Positions 8,229 through 17,189 are shown, counted from the stretch's first letter. The stretch: DNA of 64,000 nt from Thermoproteus sp. (GCA_038893495.1 JAWARJ010000001.1:248001-312000); one strand, 5' to 3'. Program-made: numbers and translations. The notes: generated from the sequence alone by a model not told the origin.

Positions 8229-8966
8229 TTATTTAACGCTGGAGTCTTGGCGTGTGGGCGTCCCCCGCCTCTTGAGGACTACCAGCTCTAACTTCTTCCC
8301 GTCGCAGGTCTGGAGCACTAGAGTGCTCTTTATTTCATACCTCTTGGCCAGCTCTTCGAGCTCACTCTCGCTCCCGACAGCCTTTATCCTAAAGGCGCCG
8401 TAGTCCACATCAACGAGGCCGCAGGCCAGGCAGGAACCCAGCGCCTTGTCTAGGGCGTTGGAGGCACAGACGTAGCGGGCCTCCTGGACTACGCTCTTGA
8501 GTATATCTATGTCGTCTAGGACCGGGTTGAAGGCCACGGCCACCAGCTTGGCCTTGGGTACCTCGCCTTTAAACGGCTGTATTTTCTTCGCGTATCCCTC
8601 CAAACGCCTCGGGTCGACCGACGGCGTGTAGAGCACCACGTCCGCATTGGAGAGGATCTTTATGGCGTCTGGCGTCAAGTCGCCGCTCACATCGATGAGG
8701 TAGAGCCCCTCCAGCTCAGGGGACGGGCATATCCTGTCTAGCAACACCCTATGGAGCAACTTCCTGCCCCTCGCCGGGTCTATCACGCTGACTATATAGC
8801 CGAGCTCCCTCAACTTCACTAAGGCGCCTCTAAGGGCCCTCGTGGAGAGGCCAGTCCCCCTCTTTATGTCCTCGAAGGTCAGCCACGTCCTTGAGTTGTA
8901 TAACGCCTCGAAGGCCATGTAGTACAACACGAGACGTTGTGCTGGCGTCAACTCACCTCTTGCCAT
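8229..8966 (-). CDS. Winged-helix protein with unknown C-terminal domain
   Basis: 245 residues. The first ~75 look like a winged helix ([28 protein letters not shown]). The C-terminal ~165 residues ([37 protein letters not shown], with a CLACG segment) are alpha/beta and faintly resemble SAM-binding tetrapyrrole/diphthine methylase folds, but I would not assign an enzyme. It overlaps the upstream E1-like gene by 14 nt, so the two are co-transcribed. A regulator sensing a small ligand is one guess. Confidence 0.7.
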   Translation of the reverse strand: MARGELTPAQRLVLYYMAFEALYNSRTWLTFEDIKRGTGLSTRALRGALVKLRELGYIVSVIDPARGRKLLHRVLLDRICPSPELEGLYLIDVSGDLTPDAIKILSNADVVLYTPSVDPRRLEGYAKKIQPFKGEVPKAKLVAVAFNPVLDDIDILKSVVQEARYVCASNALDKALGSCLACGLVDVDYGAFRIKAVGSESELEELAKRYEIKSTLVLQTCDGKKLELVVLKRRGTPTRQDSSVK

Positions 8967-9690
8967 AGCCGCACACGGGGCAGTTCTCGTCTCTGGCGAG
9001 CTCTATTTCGTCGAAGGCCATATGCTTTAAGTCCACCACTAACAGCTTCCCCGCAAGGGACGGGCGGCCCAATACGACCTTGACGGCCTCTAGGGCCATT
9101 AGGGAGGCCACCACCCCAACCACGGGGCCCAACACGGGGCAGACCCCCTGGGCGCAGGAGGGCAACGACTTGAACCTGCCGAACAGCTCCTCCAGACAGG
9201 GCGTCCTCCCGGGGATTATGGTGGTGACGTGGCCGTACCACTCCTGCACAGCCCCGTGCACAAGAGGCCGCGCCGCCGCCACTGCCGCCCTATTTACCAC
9301 ATGCCTCGCCGCCCAGTTGTCCAGAGCGTCTACGGCCAGGTCGGCCTTCTTCACCAACTCGGCCGCCAGTGAGGGGCTGATCTCTTCGGGCACGGCCTCT
9401 ACCTCCACCTCCGGGTTTATGTCCCTCAGCCTCCTCGCCGCAACCTCGACTTTACTCTGCCCCAGATCCCTCATGGAGTACAGAACCTGTCTATGCAAGT
9501 CGGATAGAGAGACCCTATCCGAGTCGACTAGGTAAAGCCTCCCCAGCCCCCCAGCGGCGAGGTAGTAGGCCACGTGGGTGCCGAGACCCCCCACGCCAAA
9601 TACGACCGCGGAGGCCCCCCTCAGCCTCTTCTGGCCCTCCTCACCTATGACGGCTATCTGTCTGCTATATCTATCTAGGACCTTCAACAC
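8953..9690 (-). CDS. E1-like adenylyltransferase (MoeB/ThiF/UbaA family)
   Basis: 245 residues. Rossmann glycine motif FGVGGLGTHVAYYLAAGG, the acidic DSDRVSLSDLHRQ strand and an adenylation-site Asp in VDALDNWAARHVVN. Such enzymes adenylate the C-terminal Gly of ubiquitin-like sulfur carriers (MoaD, ThiS, SAMP). Zinc site: the C-terminal CPVCG pair is present, but the partner CxxC is reduced to TPCLEE with one Cys. The candidate catalytic Cys lies in LPSCAQGVCPVLG. GTG start 9690 is about 25 nt from a TATA (TTATATATTAAAA) that overlaps the end of the upstream NRAMP gene. Confidence 0.9.
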   Translation of the reverse strand: MLKVLDRYSRQIAVIGEEGQKRLRGASAVVFGVGGLGTHVAYYLAAGGLGRLYLVDSDRVSLSDLHRQVLYSMRDLGQSKVEVAARRLRDINPEVEVEAVPEEISPSLAAELVKKADLAVDALDNWAARHVVNRAAVAAARPLVHGAVQEWYGHVTTIIPGRTPCLEELFGRFKSLPSCAQGVCPVLGPVVGVVASLMALEAVKVVLGRPSLAGKLLVVDLKHMAFDEIELARDENCPVCGYGKR

Positions 9691-9705
9691 GTGGTTGAGC
9701 TGATT

Positions 9706-10881
9706 TTAATATATAAGCGCTACTGCGCCTGCGGCGGCCAGAAGCCCCAAGACGGCCCAATAGGCCAGACAGTACCGACGGCCGCAAGTCAAGTCGCCCA
9801 TGAGGGTCTTGTTGCGGGCCAACAGGCCCAGGAGCGCCCCAGGGATTAGGAGTACTAGAGGCGACACAGCCATCAGCTCCAACGCCAAATTCGTCACCGC
9901 GCCCCCGGGGACTAACAACAACGCGGCCAAGGCGGGGAGGGGCTCCAACGCGTAGACTAAATCCCGCACCACCCTGCTCTTGACCCCAAACGCCTCCACG
10001 GCGCCCCACGAGCTGGCCAGTGCTATGGCCACATAGGCCAGTAGAGAGGCGGCGATGAGGCCGAAGCCGAAGAGGTAGGGCGAGTAGGGCCCAGCCACGT
10101 GGACTAAAGCCTTTGATAGGGAGCTGGGGCTTAGAGGGTCGGCCCCGTCCATCCCCGTAGAGGCCACAACTATGGCGACCATTATGGCTTGAGACGCGAA
10201 GGCGCCGAGGAGGGTCTCTCTGGCGACCCAAGACGCCTTGGCCTTGACGTCGCCGCTGGAGTCTGCATATTTGGCCGAAGTGGCTGAGGCTTGGTAGAAG
10301 ACCATAAACGGCATGACCACAGCGCCGATGTTGGCGGCCAGGAAGAAGAGGAACTCCCTATCCGTAGAGATGTAGAAGAGCGGCGAGGGGTCGTAGCCCC
10401 TAACTATCGCCTCGGCGATAAAAGCCAAAGGGGCTAGGAGGGTGGCGGGTAGTATGTACCTCTCGGCCTCCTTATAGTGCCTACCCACCACTGCGAAGAG
10501 GGCGAAGAGGTATACCGCCAGCAGGACTGGCGTCCGGGGGAGGCCCATTAACAAGGCGCCGACTGAAATGCCTGTGAACTCCACCGCGTAGGAGAACATA
10601 TCCACAAGGAACATGGGGAGCGCCGCGGCGAGAGCCCACCTAGGGCCGAAGTGCTCCCTAATGAGCTCGCCGAGGCCCCTCCCCCTCCCCGCAATCCCGA
10701 CGCGCCCAGCCACATTTTGAATCAAAAAGAGGGGGACTGTCAAGAGCAGAAGGAACCATATCAAGCCGTAGCCGTATTTCTCGCCCGTCGCGACGGCCGT
10801 AATCACGCTCGCCGCGTCCACATCGGCTATCATGGCGATCCACGCAGGCCCGAAGAGCTCTAGAGCCCTTTTGAGGTCCAC
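9706..10881 (-). CDS. NRAMP-family metal-ion transporter, divergent
   Basis: 391 residues with about 10-11 hydrophobic helices. The GPAWIAMIADVDAAS segment corresponds to NRAMP TM1, and GAVVMPFMVFYQAS to TM6. Classical NRAMP has DPGN in TM1 and MPHN in TM6; here the Asp and Met are kept but the Asn (TM1) and His/Asn (TM6) are replaced. The ion preference may therefore differ from Mn/Fe. Start GTG 10881; TATA-like stretch around 10897-10910 upstream. Confidence 0.85.
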   Translation of the reverse strand: MDLKRALELFGPAWIAMIADVDAASVITAVATGEKYGYGLIWFLLLLTVPLFLIQNVAGRVGIAGRGRGLGELIREHFGPRWALAAALPMFLVDMFSYAVEFTGISVGALLMGLPRTPVLLAVYLFALFAVVGRHYKEAERYILPATLLAPLAFIAEAIVRGYDPSPLFYISTDREFLFFLAANIGAVVMPFMVFYQASATSAKYADSSGDVKAKASWVARETLLGAFASQAIMVAIVVASTGMDGADPLSPSSLSKALVHVAGPYSPYLFGFGLIAASLLAYVAIALASSWGAVEAFGVKSRVVRDLVYALEPLPALAALLLVPGGAVTNLALELMAVSPLVLLIPGALLGLLARNKTLMGDLTCGRRYCLAYWAVLGLLAAAGAVALIY

Positions 10882-10999
10882 GGAATTAACAACGTTTAAG
10901 ATTTTTAAGCGTATAGTCTTGCGTAAAGTCGGCAGAAATCGCCGGTTGATTTACTTCGTTAATAGTTCTATATCAAAAACGGTTTCGATAACGGAAATA

Positions 11000-11008
11000 T
11001 ACTTAAAG
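11000..11008 (+). promoter_or_regulatory. TATA box for C/D sRNA
   Basis: TACTTAAAG element centred ~25 nt before the predicted 5' end of the C/D box RNA at 11028. Confidence 0.55.
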
Positions 11009-11027
11009 GACACACAAAAGTTAGGGA

Positions 11028-11084
11028 CGGTGATGACTGGGCGACCTCGCCGTATTCGTGAAGAATTTGCCGAGTGCTGACGGC
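11028..11084 (+). ncRNA. C/D box sRNA (2'-O-methylation guide)
   Basis: Box C GTGATGA at 11030-11036, box C' TGAAGA at 11059-11064 and box D CTGA at 11077-11080. The spacer between C' and D is exactly 12 nt (the D guide), the standard archaeal geometry. The D' box is degenerate. It has its own TATA at 11000-11008 and sits in the gap between the NRAMP and ABC ATPase genes. The target cannot be named without matching the guides to rRNA and tRNA. Confidence 0.75.
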
Positions 11085-11091
11085 CATCGCC

Positions 11092-11760
11092 TCACTCCAC
11101 TATCCTTCCGTCTCTCAGCCGGACGACCCTATCGCAGAATTTTAAGAGCTCCAGGTTGTGGGTGACCATAATTATGGTTATGCCAAGTTCCTTCCTCAGC
11201 GTGAGGAAGGTCTCCATGACTCTGTTGGCTGTCACGCTGTCGAGGTTTCCCGTGGGCTCGTCTGCGAGGAGTAGCCGGGGCTTTGTGACTATAGCGCGGG
11301 CAATCGCGACGCGTTGTTGTTCGCCGCCGGAGAGTTGCGTCGGCTTTTTTCTCGGGTCCACGCCCTCTAGGCCTGCTAGCTTTAACGCCTCCAGCGCCAT
11401 TTCGCGCCTTTTGGCTTTAGGCACTCCGCGGAGGATTAGGGGAAGCTCCACATTTTCCAATATCGTCATCCTCGGGATTAAGTAGAACATCTGGAAGACG
11501 AAGCCTATGTTTTTATTCCTGAAGTCGGCCAGCTGGTCGTCGTTGAGGTCGTTCAGCTTGACGCCGGCCACCCAGACGTCGCCTTTAGTGGGCCTGTCGA
11601 TGCCCCCCACTATGTGGAGGAAGGTGGTCTTCCCGCTGCCGGAGGGTCCCACTACGCATTGGAATATACCTCTAGGCACCGAGTAGGTTATGCCTCTGAG
11701 GGCTTCGTAATTCCCATATCTCTTGTATACTTCGACGAGCCTTACTTCCTCCTCCGCCAT
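11092..11760 (-). CDS. ABC transporter ATP-binding protein (MacB/LolD type)
   Basis: 222 residues. Walker A GPSGSGKTT (about 38-46), signature LSGGEQQR, Walker B LLLADEPTG and the switch His in MVTHN are intact. The sequence resembles LolD/MacB ATPases that power FtsX-like permeases. Start overlaps the 3' end of the anchored surface protein gene by 19 nt, so they form one operon. No permease is adjacent; the permease fragment at 1-863 is the right class and might be the partner. Confidence 0.93.
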   Translation of the reverse strand: MAEEEVRLVEVYKRYGNYEALRGITYSVPRGIFQCVVGPSGSGKTTFLHIVGGIDRPTKGDVWVAGVKLNDLNDDQLADFRNKNIGFVFQMFYLIPRMTILENVELPLILRGVPKAKRREMALEALKLAGLEGVDPRKKPTQLSGGEQQRVAIARAIVTKPRLLLADEPTGNLDSVTANRVMETFLTLRKELGITIIMVTHNLELLKFCDRVVRLRDGRIVE

Positions 11761-13877
11761 ATCCCTATAGCTACGAGCACTGCCGCGACGACCACAATAG
11801 CAGCGATCACCGCCGTGGTCGTGAAATCGCTTGTCGTCGCCGCCGTAGCGGTCGAGGTCCTAAATCTAGTGAAGTTGCCGAACCTCCCCGTGAAGTTTCC
11901 TCCGACGGTCACGAAGAGCTGGGCGGTCTGGTTGTAGGTGTTGCCGTATTGGTCTTGGTAGGTGACTACGAGGACTAGGTCGTACCTGCCAGGCCTGGTG
12001 GCGTTAAGCGAGAACGTGGCGGTCTGGGACTGCTGTTGGGAGAGGCTACCTATGTAGTTGAGGGTGGGGGTTATCGGCGCGAGTCCCTGTGGGGCCTTTA
12101 GCGAGATCTCTAGGTTGTTCACGGCGACGAAGCCGTTGTTGACTACAGTTATGGAGACGAAGAAGGGCGAGCCCAATTGGGGCACTTGCGGCGACGTCGA
12201 CAGCGATGTGATCAATATTGAGGGCGGCTGGAACGCCTGCACGTAGAAGGTGCCCTGCGCCGTCCCGGAGCCCAGCGGCGTCATGTAGTAGACCGTGTAT
12301 TGGAACGGAAGTGAGCCCGTCTGGCCGGCCGGCACGATGAAGCTTATGGGTACTTCGACCACTCCGAGTGGCGGCAGGGAGGAGAAGTTATAGACTACAG
12401 TACCCATGAGGACTGAGGAGCTGGAGGCCGGCGTTATCACTAAGACGCCCTTCTCCACGGGTATGTTGCCTTGGTTTACTAGTTTGACCACTACGCTCCT
12501 ATTGCCGCCTGCCGTCACGGAGGTGGGCTGGGGCACGGCCAGGAAGATGTTGGAGGAGGTGGCCGGCAGATTGACGGTGTACTGCTGGGTGCCGGAGCTC
12601 GTCTGTATTGTCGCCGATATGGAGACCTGCTGGGAGGAGGGGTACAACACTAGGGAGTATACCGCCGTGTTGGTTCCCGATATGTAGATAGGCATGGGGA
12701 CTCCCGTAGAGGCGCCTGAGATCGTAATTATCGCGTTGAAGGGCCCGGGCGCGTTTATGGTCAACGTCAAGTTGTTGGCGGCGTTGGCTATGAGTATTTG
12801 GGGCGAGACGGATAGAGAGGCTAAGGCGGTCGGCGCCTGTAGCGCCGCGACTGTGGCGGAGACTTGGGAGGTCTGCTGGTAGCCAGAGACTGAATAGGCG
12901 ATAGAGGCTTGGAAGGCCACGGAGGACTGAAGCGGAGTTATCTGGACTGTGGCCGTCCCGAGGCCGTTGCGTATCGGGACGACTATGGGCGAATAGGGCG
13001 TCGAGGCGCCGGAGACTACTACGTAGGCAGTGCCGTTGGCGCTAAAGGGCACGGACACGTTGATTGTCACGTTGTTGGTCTGGTCTAAATACAACGTGGA
13101 GGGGGTTATGGATATGGTGGGCGATGGGGGTTGCGAGGCGGGGATATATAGGACGTAGGTGTAGGAGACGGGGTTGCCCATGTAGTCTTGGCTCTTTATA
13201 GTCACGGTGAGCGCCGCCGAGGTCGAATAGGGGACTACGACCACGGGTATTTCGGCGTTGCCGCCTATGGAGATGGGGGACGTGGGCGAGAGCACCGCGG
13301 CGGACTGGCCCGAGATGGATATCTGCGCGGAGAAGGAGTAGGGGTCGGAGATGTAGAGGGCTATCTTGCTGGGTAGGCCCACGTAGGCCGTGCCGTTTAT
13401 GGAGGCGGAGAACGTGGGGTATGGGGGCACGTAGAGCGTCAAGAAGTAGGCGCCAGTGGCGTCGAGGACATTGCTGAAATCGGCGCCGTATTGCGCCGTG
13501 GCGACTACCTCTAGAGGGCAGGTGACGTTTAGCTGGTTAGCGTAGAGCGGGAGCGTCACCGTGAACGTGGAGCTCGCGGTTATGGTCTCCACGAATGCCG
13601 GCTGTCCGGCCGACACGTAGGGGCACTGGGGCGCCAGCTGGAAGGTCACGGCGTGGTAGGTGCAAGAGGAGTAGAACGTCAAGGTGACCTCCGCCGAACT
13701 TCCGTTATACTGCGGTAGCGAGGCCCACTGGGCGTTCAGCAGGGTGAGCTGAAGTGAAGTACAGCTACCGCCTGAAGAGCCCGCCGTATTGATCTGGATG
13801 GGCGCCTTAGCGGGAGGCGCTGCGAGGACGCCGTAGGCCAGTAGCAAGATCAGGGGGATTATTAGTACTTTCCTCAT
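11742..13877 (-). CDS. Cell-surface protein with beta-sandwich repeats and C-terminal membrane anchor
   Basis: 711 residues. Signal peptide at 1-~22 (KVLIIPLILLLAYGVLAAPP). The body is Ser/Thr/Pro-rich beta sequence with repeated sandwich-like units (e.g. PSPTISITPSTLYLDQTNNVTINVSVP, shown in part), and a NEW3/CARDB-like unit near the end (LVNQGNIPVEKGVLVITP and VVNNGFVAVNNLEISLKAP). It ends with a Thr-rich stalk, one transmembrane helix (TTAVIAAIVVVAAVLVAIGIW) and an RRRK tail. Archaeal MacB-like systems often carry such a protein; it may present or sense an exported substrate. ATG 13877 follows a TATA (CTTAATAAG, ~13905). Confidence 0.85.
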   Translation of the reverse strand: MRKVLIIPLILLLAYGVLAAPPAKAPIQINTAGSSGGSCTSLQLTLLNAQWASLPQYNGSSAEVTLTFYSSCTYHAVTFQLAPQCPYVSAGQPAFVETITASSTFTVTLPLYANQLNVTCPLEVVATAQYGADFSNVLDATGAYFLTLYVPPYPTFSASINGTAYVGLPSKIALYISDPYSFSAQISISGQSAAVLSPTSPISIGGNAEIPVVVVPYSTSAALTVTIKSQDYMGNPVSYTYVLYIPASQPPSPTISITPSTLYLDQTNNVTINVSVPFSANGTAYVVVSGASTPYSPIVVPIRNGLGTATVQITPLQSSVAFQASIAYSVSGYQQTSQVSATVAALQAPTALASLSVSPQILIANAANNLTLTINAPGPFNAIITISGASTGVPMPIYISGTNTAVYSLVLYPSSQQVSISATIQTSSGTQQYTVNLPATSSNIFLAVPQPTSVTAGGNRSVVVKLVNQGNIPVEKGVLVITPASSSSVLMGTVVYNFSSLPPLGVVEVPISFIVPAGQTGSLPFQYTVYYMTPLGSGTAQGTFYVQAFQPPSILITSLSTSPQVPQLGSPFFVSITVVNNGFVAVNNLEISLKAPQGLAPITPTLNYIGSLSQQQSQTATFSLNATRPGRYDLVLVVTYQDQYGNTYNQTAQLFVTVGGNFTGRFGNFTRFRTSTATAATTSDFTTTAVIAAIVVVAAVLVAIGIWRRRK

Positions 13878-13996
13878 GGCGGCCCCTCTACATATCTCTT
13901 ATTAAGGCTTACTCACCACAAGTGAGGTGGTCCGTCGCGCAGTATATTCGCGGAAAGCTGACAGATGAATTTATATTTTCCAAAATCCCAACCTCC

Positions 13997-14410
13997 ATGG
14001 ACGTCTATACTTTAAAGTTCTATAAGAGGGCCGCCGACTTTCTGTCGGACTTAGACAGACAGATAGGAGAGTTGGAGGAGTCGGTCAAGGCCTTGGGCGC
14101 GGAGGTCGAACAGCTGAAGGCCGCGGCCGAGAAGTACGCCAAATTGCAGTCACTCCTCAGGAAGTTCAGGCCGTCGGAGGCCGGCCAGGCGGCTATTGAG
14201 ATAACGGGTCTCGGGGTCTACATAGATCCGAGCCCCCTGACTAAATACGAGATTTACAACCAGTCATATTCCCACATGTTGGATGTGCTGTCCGTATTGA
14301 AGAAGGTAAGGGAGGTTGCCTCTTCGGTCATAAAGGAGGGCGGGCTTGAGGGCGCCGCCATCGCTGTGCAGTACAAACAGGGAGTACCGGTCAAACTAGT
14401 CGTCCTATAG
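13997..14410 (+). CDS. Coiled-coil protein of unknown function
   Basis: 137 residues from ATG 13997, chosen because TATA (AATTTATATTTT, about 13968-13979) lies ~25 nt upstream; a longer frame from 13922 contains that promoter. Residues ~10-55 form a coiled coil (LDRQIGELEESVKALGAEVEQ, shown to 20) and the C-terminal part is mixed alpha/beta. I do not recognise a family. Convergent with the DUF89 gene, overlapping by 6 nt. Confidence 0.75.
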   Translation: MDVYTLKFYKRAADFLSDLDRQIGELEESVKALGAEVEQLKAAAEKYAKLQSLLRKFRPSEAGQAAIEITGLGVYIDPSPLTKYEIYNQSYSHMLDVLSVLKKVREVASSVIKEGGLEGAAIAVQYKQGVPVKLVVL

Positions 14411-15190
14411 GCGGCTTCCCAATATCCTCCTGAAGGAGTCCCCCGTTATTATTATTGAGGCGTTCTTCTCCACGCCGAGCCTTCTGGCGAGGACGTCGCA
14501 TTTAGCCCTAAAGAGGAGGAGGGCGGGCTTCCCGGCGCCCCACTCCAAATAGGCCTCGGCGTTGGCTATGCCTTTAGCTAAGATGAATCCCTCTTTTATC
14601 CATCTGACTGGCGATATATTGCCCGGCGTCGAGACGAAATTGGAGTCAGCCACTACGTCTATCTCGTAGGGCTCGGAGCGGGCGACGGGCACTGGCGTTA
14701 TGCCGTTCCTTCTGAGGGCCTCCATTACCACGTAGTCTATCTGCGCCTCGCCTTCGTTGTCTATGACGTAGTAGAGCCTCTCTGGCAGATCTACGTGCTC
14801 CTCTATGGCGGGCTCGTCCCAGACGGCGACCTCCAGCCTCCTGGGCCTGTAGCCCAGCACGTTGGAGTCTATTATGTTAGCCGCGGCGGCGACCCTCAAG
14901 GCCAGTCTCAAGTCCCACTTGGCCTCTTCCAACTTCCTCTCGACTACGGCGGCCACCTCCCTCCCTATTTCGGCCAGCCTCTTCTTGTAGTCGGCATAGG
15001 GGTCGTTGGACTCCAGCAGGGCCGCCACGACCTTGAAGCTTTCGGCGAAGGCCTCACTCCTGCTGTCTCTGCCCACCGCCTGCGACAGATAGGAGAGCAG
15101 TTTGGGCAACTGCGGCACGCCTCCGAGCTTAACCAGGTCGGACGTCCTCGAGTGTATTAGGCAGAGTTTACACTCATTTTCGAGCCACAT
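14405..15190 (-). CDS. DUF89 family (damage-control phosphatase/ARMT1-like) protein
   Basis: 261 residues. The N-terminal CKLC motif and the central VIDNEGEAQIDYVVMEALRR segment match the DUF89 metal-site pattern DNxGE..xD. Characterised members are Co/Ni/Mn-dependent phosphatases acting on sugar phosphates and damaged cofactors. It is the third gene of an operon with serA and a class V aminotransferase, overlapping the latter by 17 nt. Context makes O-phosphoserine a candidate substrate (inference); housekeeping repair of phosphometabolites is the alternative. Confidence 0.85.
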   Translation of the reverse strand: MWLENECKLCLIHSRTSDLVKLGGVPQLPKLLSYLSQAVGRDSRSEAFAESFKVVAALLESNDPYADYKKRLAEIGREVAAVVERKLEEAKWDLRLALRVAAAANIIDSNVLGYRPRRLEVAVWDEPAIEEHVDLPERLYYVIDNEGEAQIDYVVMEALRRNGITPVPVARSEPYEIDVVADSNFVSTPGNISPVRWIKEGFILAKGIANAEAYLEWGAGKPALLLFRAKCDVLARRLGVEKNASIIITGDSFRRILGSRL

Positions 15191-16193
15191 TGTTGAGGAC
15201 CTCGGCGACCTTCATGATATCGTCTTTAGTCACGTCCCCCATGACGCCGATCCTTATGGATCGGTCCTTCAAGTGGCCCATGCCGGCACTCGCCACATAG
15301 CCGGCCGCCCTCAAGGCCTTGAGGGCGGCCTTCGGGTCGTTGCAGTAGAACGCAGCGACCGTGTTGCTCCTATATTGCGGCTTGGGGATCGGGTCCAGCT
15401 TCACGTTGCCGTAAAGCAGATCCATACGTTCTCTGTGGATCTCCACATATCTGTCGAGCCCGAGGCCCAATATGTACTCTAGAGATGCCTCGAGACTATA
15501 TATCACCGGGATTGGGGGCGTATACGGCGTCTCTAAAGTCGAGGGGACTTTGAGGTAGCCCCTTAGGTCCATGGCTGGCGGCACTCCCGATTTGGCTCTA
15601 GGCTCGACGTTGAGGTACAATATGGCGGCTCCTGGGGGGGCCATAAACGCCTTATGCGACGCGGTGGCCACTACGTCTACGCCAGGAGGCAGAGGCTCGG
15701 CCGGCATGCCGGAGACGCTGTCCACCAACAACAAGGCTCCATGCGATTTAACCACATCTACGAGCCTGGCCAGATCCTTATAGGCGATCCCCATACTTGT
15801 CTCGTTGTGGACTACCGCTACGGCCGCGACGGGGCCTATCTTTCTCATCCTGTCGTCGACTTCGTCGGGCCTGGGGGGCGCCTCGACCTCCCATTCGACC
15901 ACGTCGGCGCCTCTGCTCCTCAACGAGGCGGCGAGCCTCCTGCCGAACTCGCCGAAGATTATCGCGAGGACCTTCTCGCCAGGATTCACGTAGTTGTAGA
16001 CCATCGTGTCGACAGCAAGGGTACCGGTGCCCGGCATTATCACGGGGGTCCCCCCGTATACCTTAGACATCTTCTCGAGGACAGACTTCAGAGTCTGTTT
16101 GAACTCCTCAGACCTGTGGAAGGCGGGTTGCCTATACGCCGCCTTCAAGACGAAGTCGGGCAACTGTATGGGGCCCGGCGTTAGGTATTTCAT
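15174..16193 (-). CDS. Class V aminotransferase (serine-pyruvate/alanine-glyoxylate type)
   Basis: 339 residues. N-terminus MKYLTPGPIQLP is typical of AGXT-type class V enzymes; the PLP lysine is K181 in ATASHKAF, preceded by the DSVSGMPAE strand with its PLP-ring Asp. It overlaps serA by 4 nt, so it most likely aminates 3-phosphohydroxypyruvate, replacing SerC, or else interconverts serine/glyoxylate or alanine. A longer paralogue lies at 49952. Confidence 0.92.
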   Translation of the reverse strand: MKYLTPGPIQLPDFVLKAAYRQPAFHRSEEFKQTLKSVLEKMSKVYGGTPVIMPGTGTLAVDTMVYNYVNPGEKVLAIIFGEFGRRLAASLRSRGADVVEWEVEAPPRPDEVDDRMRKIGPVAAVAVVHNETSMGIAYKDLARLVDVVKSHGALLLVDSVSGMPAEPLPPGVDVVATASHKAFMAPPGAAILYLNVEPRAKSGVPPAMDLRGYLKVPSTLETPYTPPIPVIYSLEASLEYILGLGLDRYVEIHRERMDLLYGNVKLDPIPKPQYRSNTVAAFYCNDPKAALKALRAAGYVASAGMGHLKDRSIRIGVMGDVTKDDIMKVAEVLNNVARK

Positions 16194-17107
16194 ATCCTCT
16201 TCACCGCCTCCAGTATGTTTAAAGCCAACTCTTCGGCAAGTCTGTCATACGCCTCCTGCGTCTCCGAGCCCACGTGAGGCGTCACGATCACCTTCTCGTG
16301 GGCCAGGAGCCTCAGTAGTTTTTCGCCCTTGGGCGGCTCTTCCGGCAACACATCGAGCGCGACGCCCCACAGCCTGTCTATATGTTTGAGGAGAGCATCT
16401 ACGTCTATCACCTCGCCCCTGCTGGTGTTCACCAACATGGCGCCGTCTTTAAGCAACGAGAGCCTATCGTCGTCTAGCAACTTGTAGGTGCTTGGAGTTA
16501 ACGGCACGTGCAGGCTCACCACGTCGCTCTCGGCGAGTAGCCTCTCGAGTGGGACCTGCGCCGCCCCTATCTTGGCGGCCTCGGCGGATACGTCAATAAC
16601 ATCGCTGGCTATGACCCTCATGCCGAGCGCAACTGCGTACTGGGCGACGGTCCTGCCTATCCTGCCGAAGCCCACGACGCCCAAGGTCTTGCCGTAGAGC
16701 TCCCTGCCTATATACTTGCCCTTGGGCCACCCGCCCGCCTTGACCTCACCCACTAATAATGGTATTCGCCTAGCGAGCGCCAACATCAAGCCGAGGGTGA
16801 GCTCTGCTGCGCTTCGAGTAGGGGCGTTCGGGGCGTTTATCACGGCTATTCCGTGCTTGATGGCGTAGTCGACCGCTATGTTGTCCAGACCGACTCCATA
16901 TCTAGCCACAATTTTCAGCCGGGTTCCCCTATCTATCACCTCTTTGTCAACCTTGGTCCTGCTCCTAACTACAAGTATCTCGTAGCCCTCTACGACCTTT
17001 AACAGTTCTTCTCTCGGAATTCCCGGCCTGTAGTCCACTTCGAGCCCGCCTCCCCTAAGCTTTTCTATTAGTTTCTCACTGGTCTGGTCGGCCACCAAGA
17101 CCCGCAT
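16190..17107 (-). CDS. serA: D-3-phosphoglycerate dehydrogenase (short form)
   Basis: 305 residues. NAD-binding motif VGFGRIGRTVAQYA, the D-2-hydroxyacid signature, and catalytic Arg, Glu and His (the His in VTPHVGSET) are visible. It lacks the C-terminal ACT domain of larger SerA proteins, so serine feedback through ACT is not expected. First gene of serA-aminotransferase-DUF89. ATG 17107 lies ~22 nt from TATA (ATATTTATAAAT) in a leaderless arrangement. Glyoxylate/hydroxypyruvate reductase is the alternative. Confidence 0.92.
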   Translation of the reverse strand: MRVLVADQTSEKLIEKLRGGGLEVDYRPGIPREELLKVVEGYEILVVRSRTKVDKEVIDRGTRLKIVARYGVGLDNIAVDYAIKHGIAVINAPNAPTRSAAELTLGLMLALARRIPLLVGEVKAGGWPKGKYIGRELYGKTLGVVGFGRIGRTVAQYAVALGMRVIASDVIDVSAEAAKIGAAQVPLERLLAESDVVSLHVPLTPSTYKLLDDDRLSLLKDGAMLVNTSRGEVIDVDALLKHIDRLWGVALDVLPEEPPKGEKLLRLLAHEKVIVTPHVGSETQEAYDRLAEELALNILEAVKRI

Positions 17108-17160
17108 TGTGCGGCACGTGCTTAGGATTTATAAATATGCGCCGGTCTGTTGTCTAGCTA

Positions 17161-17169
17161 CCTTTAATA
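17161..17169 (+). promoter_or_regulatory. TATA box for second C/D sRNA
   Basis: CCTTTAATA element centred ~25 nt before the predicted RNA 5' end at about 17190. Confidence 0.5.
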
Positions 17170-17189
17170 GATTGAGCGAAGTTTTTCCG

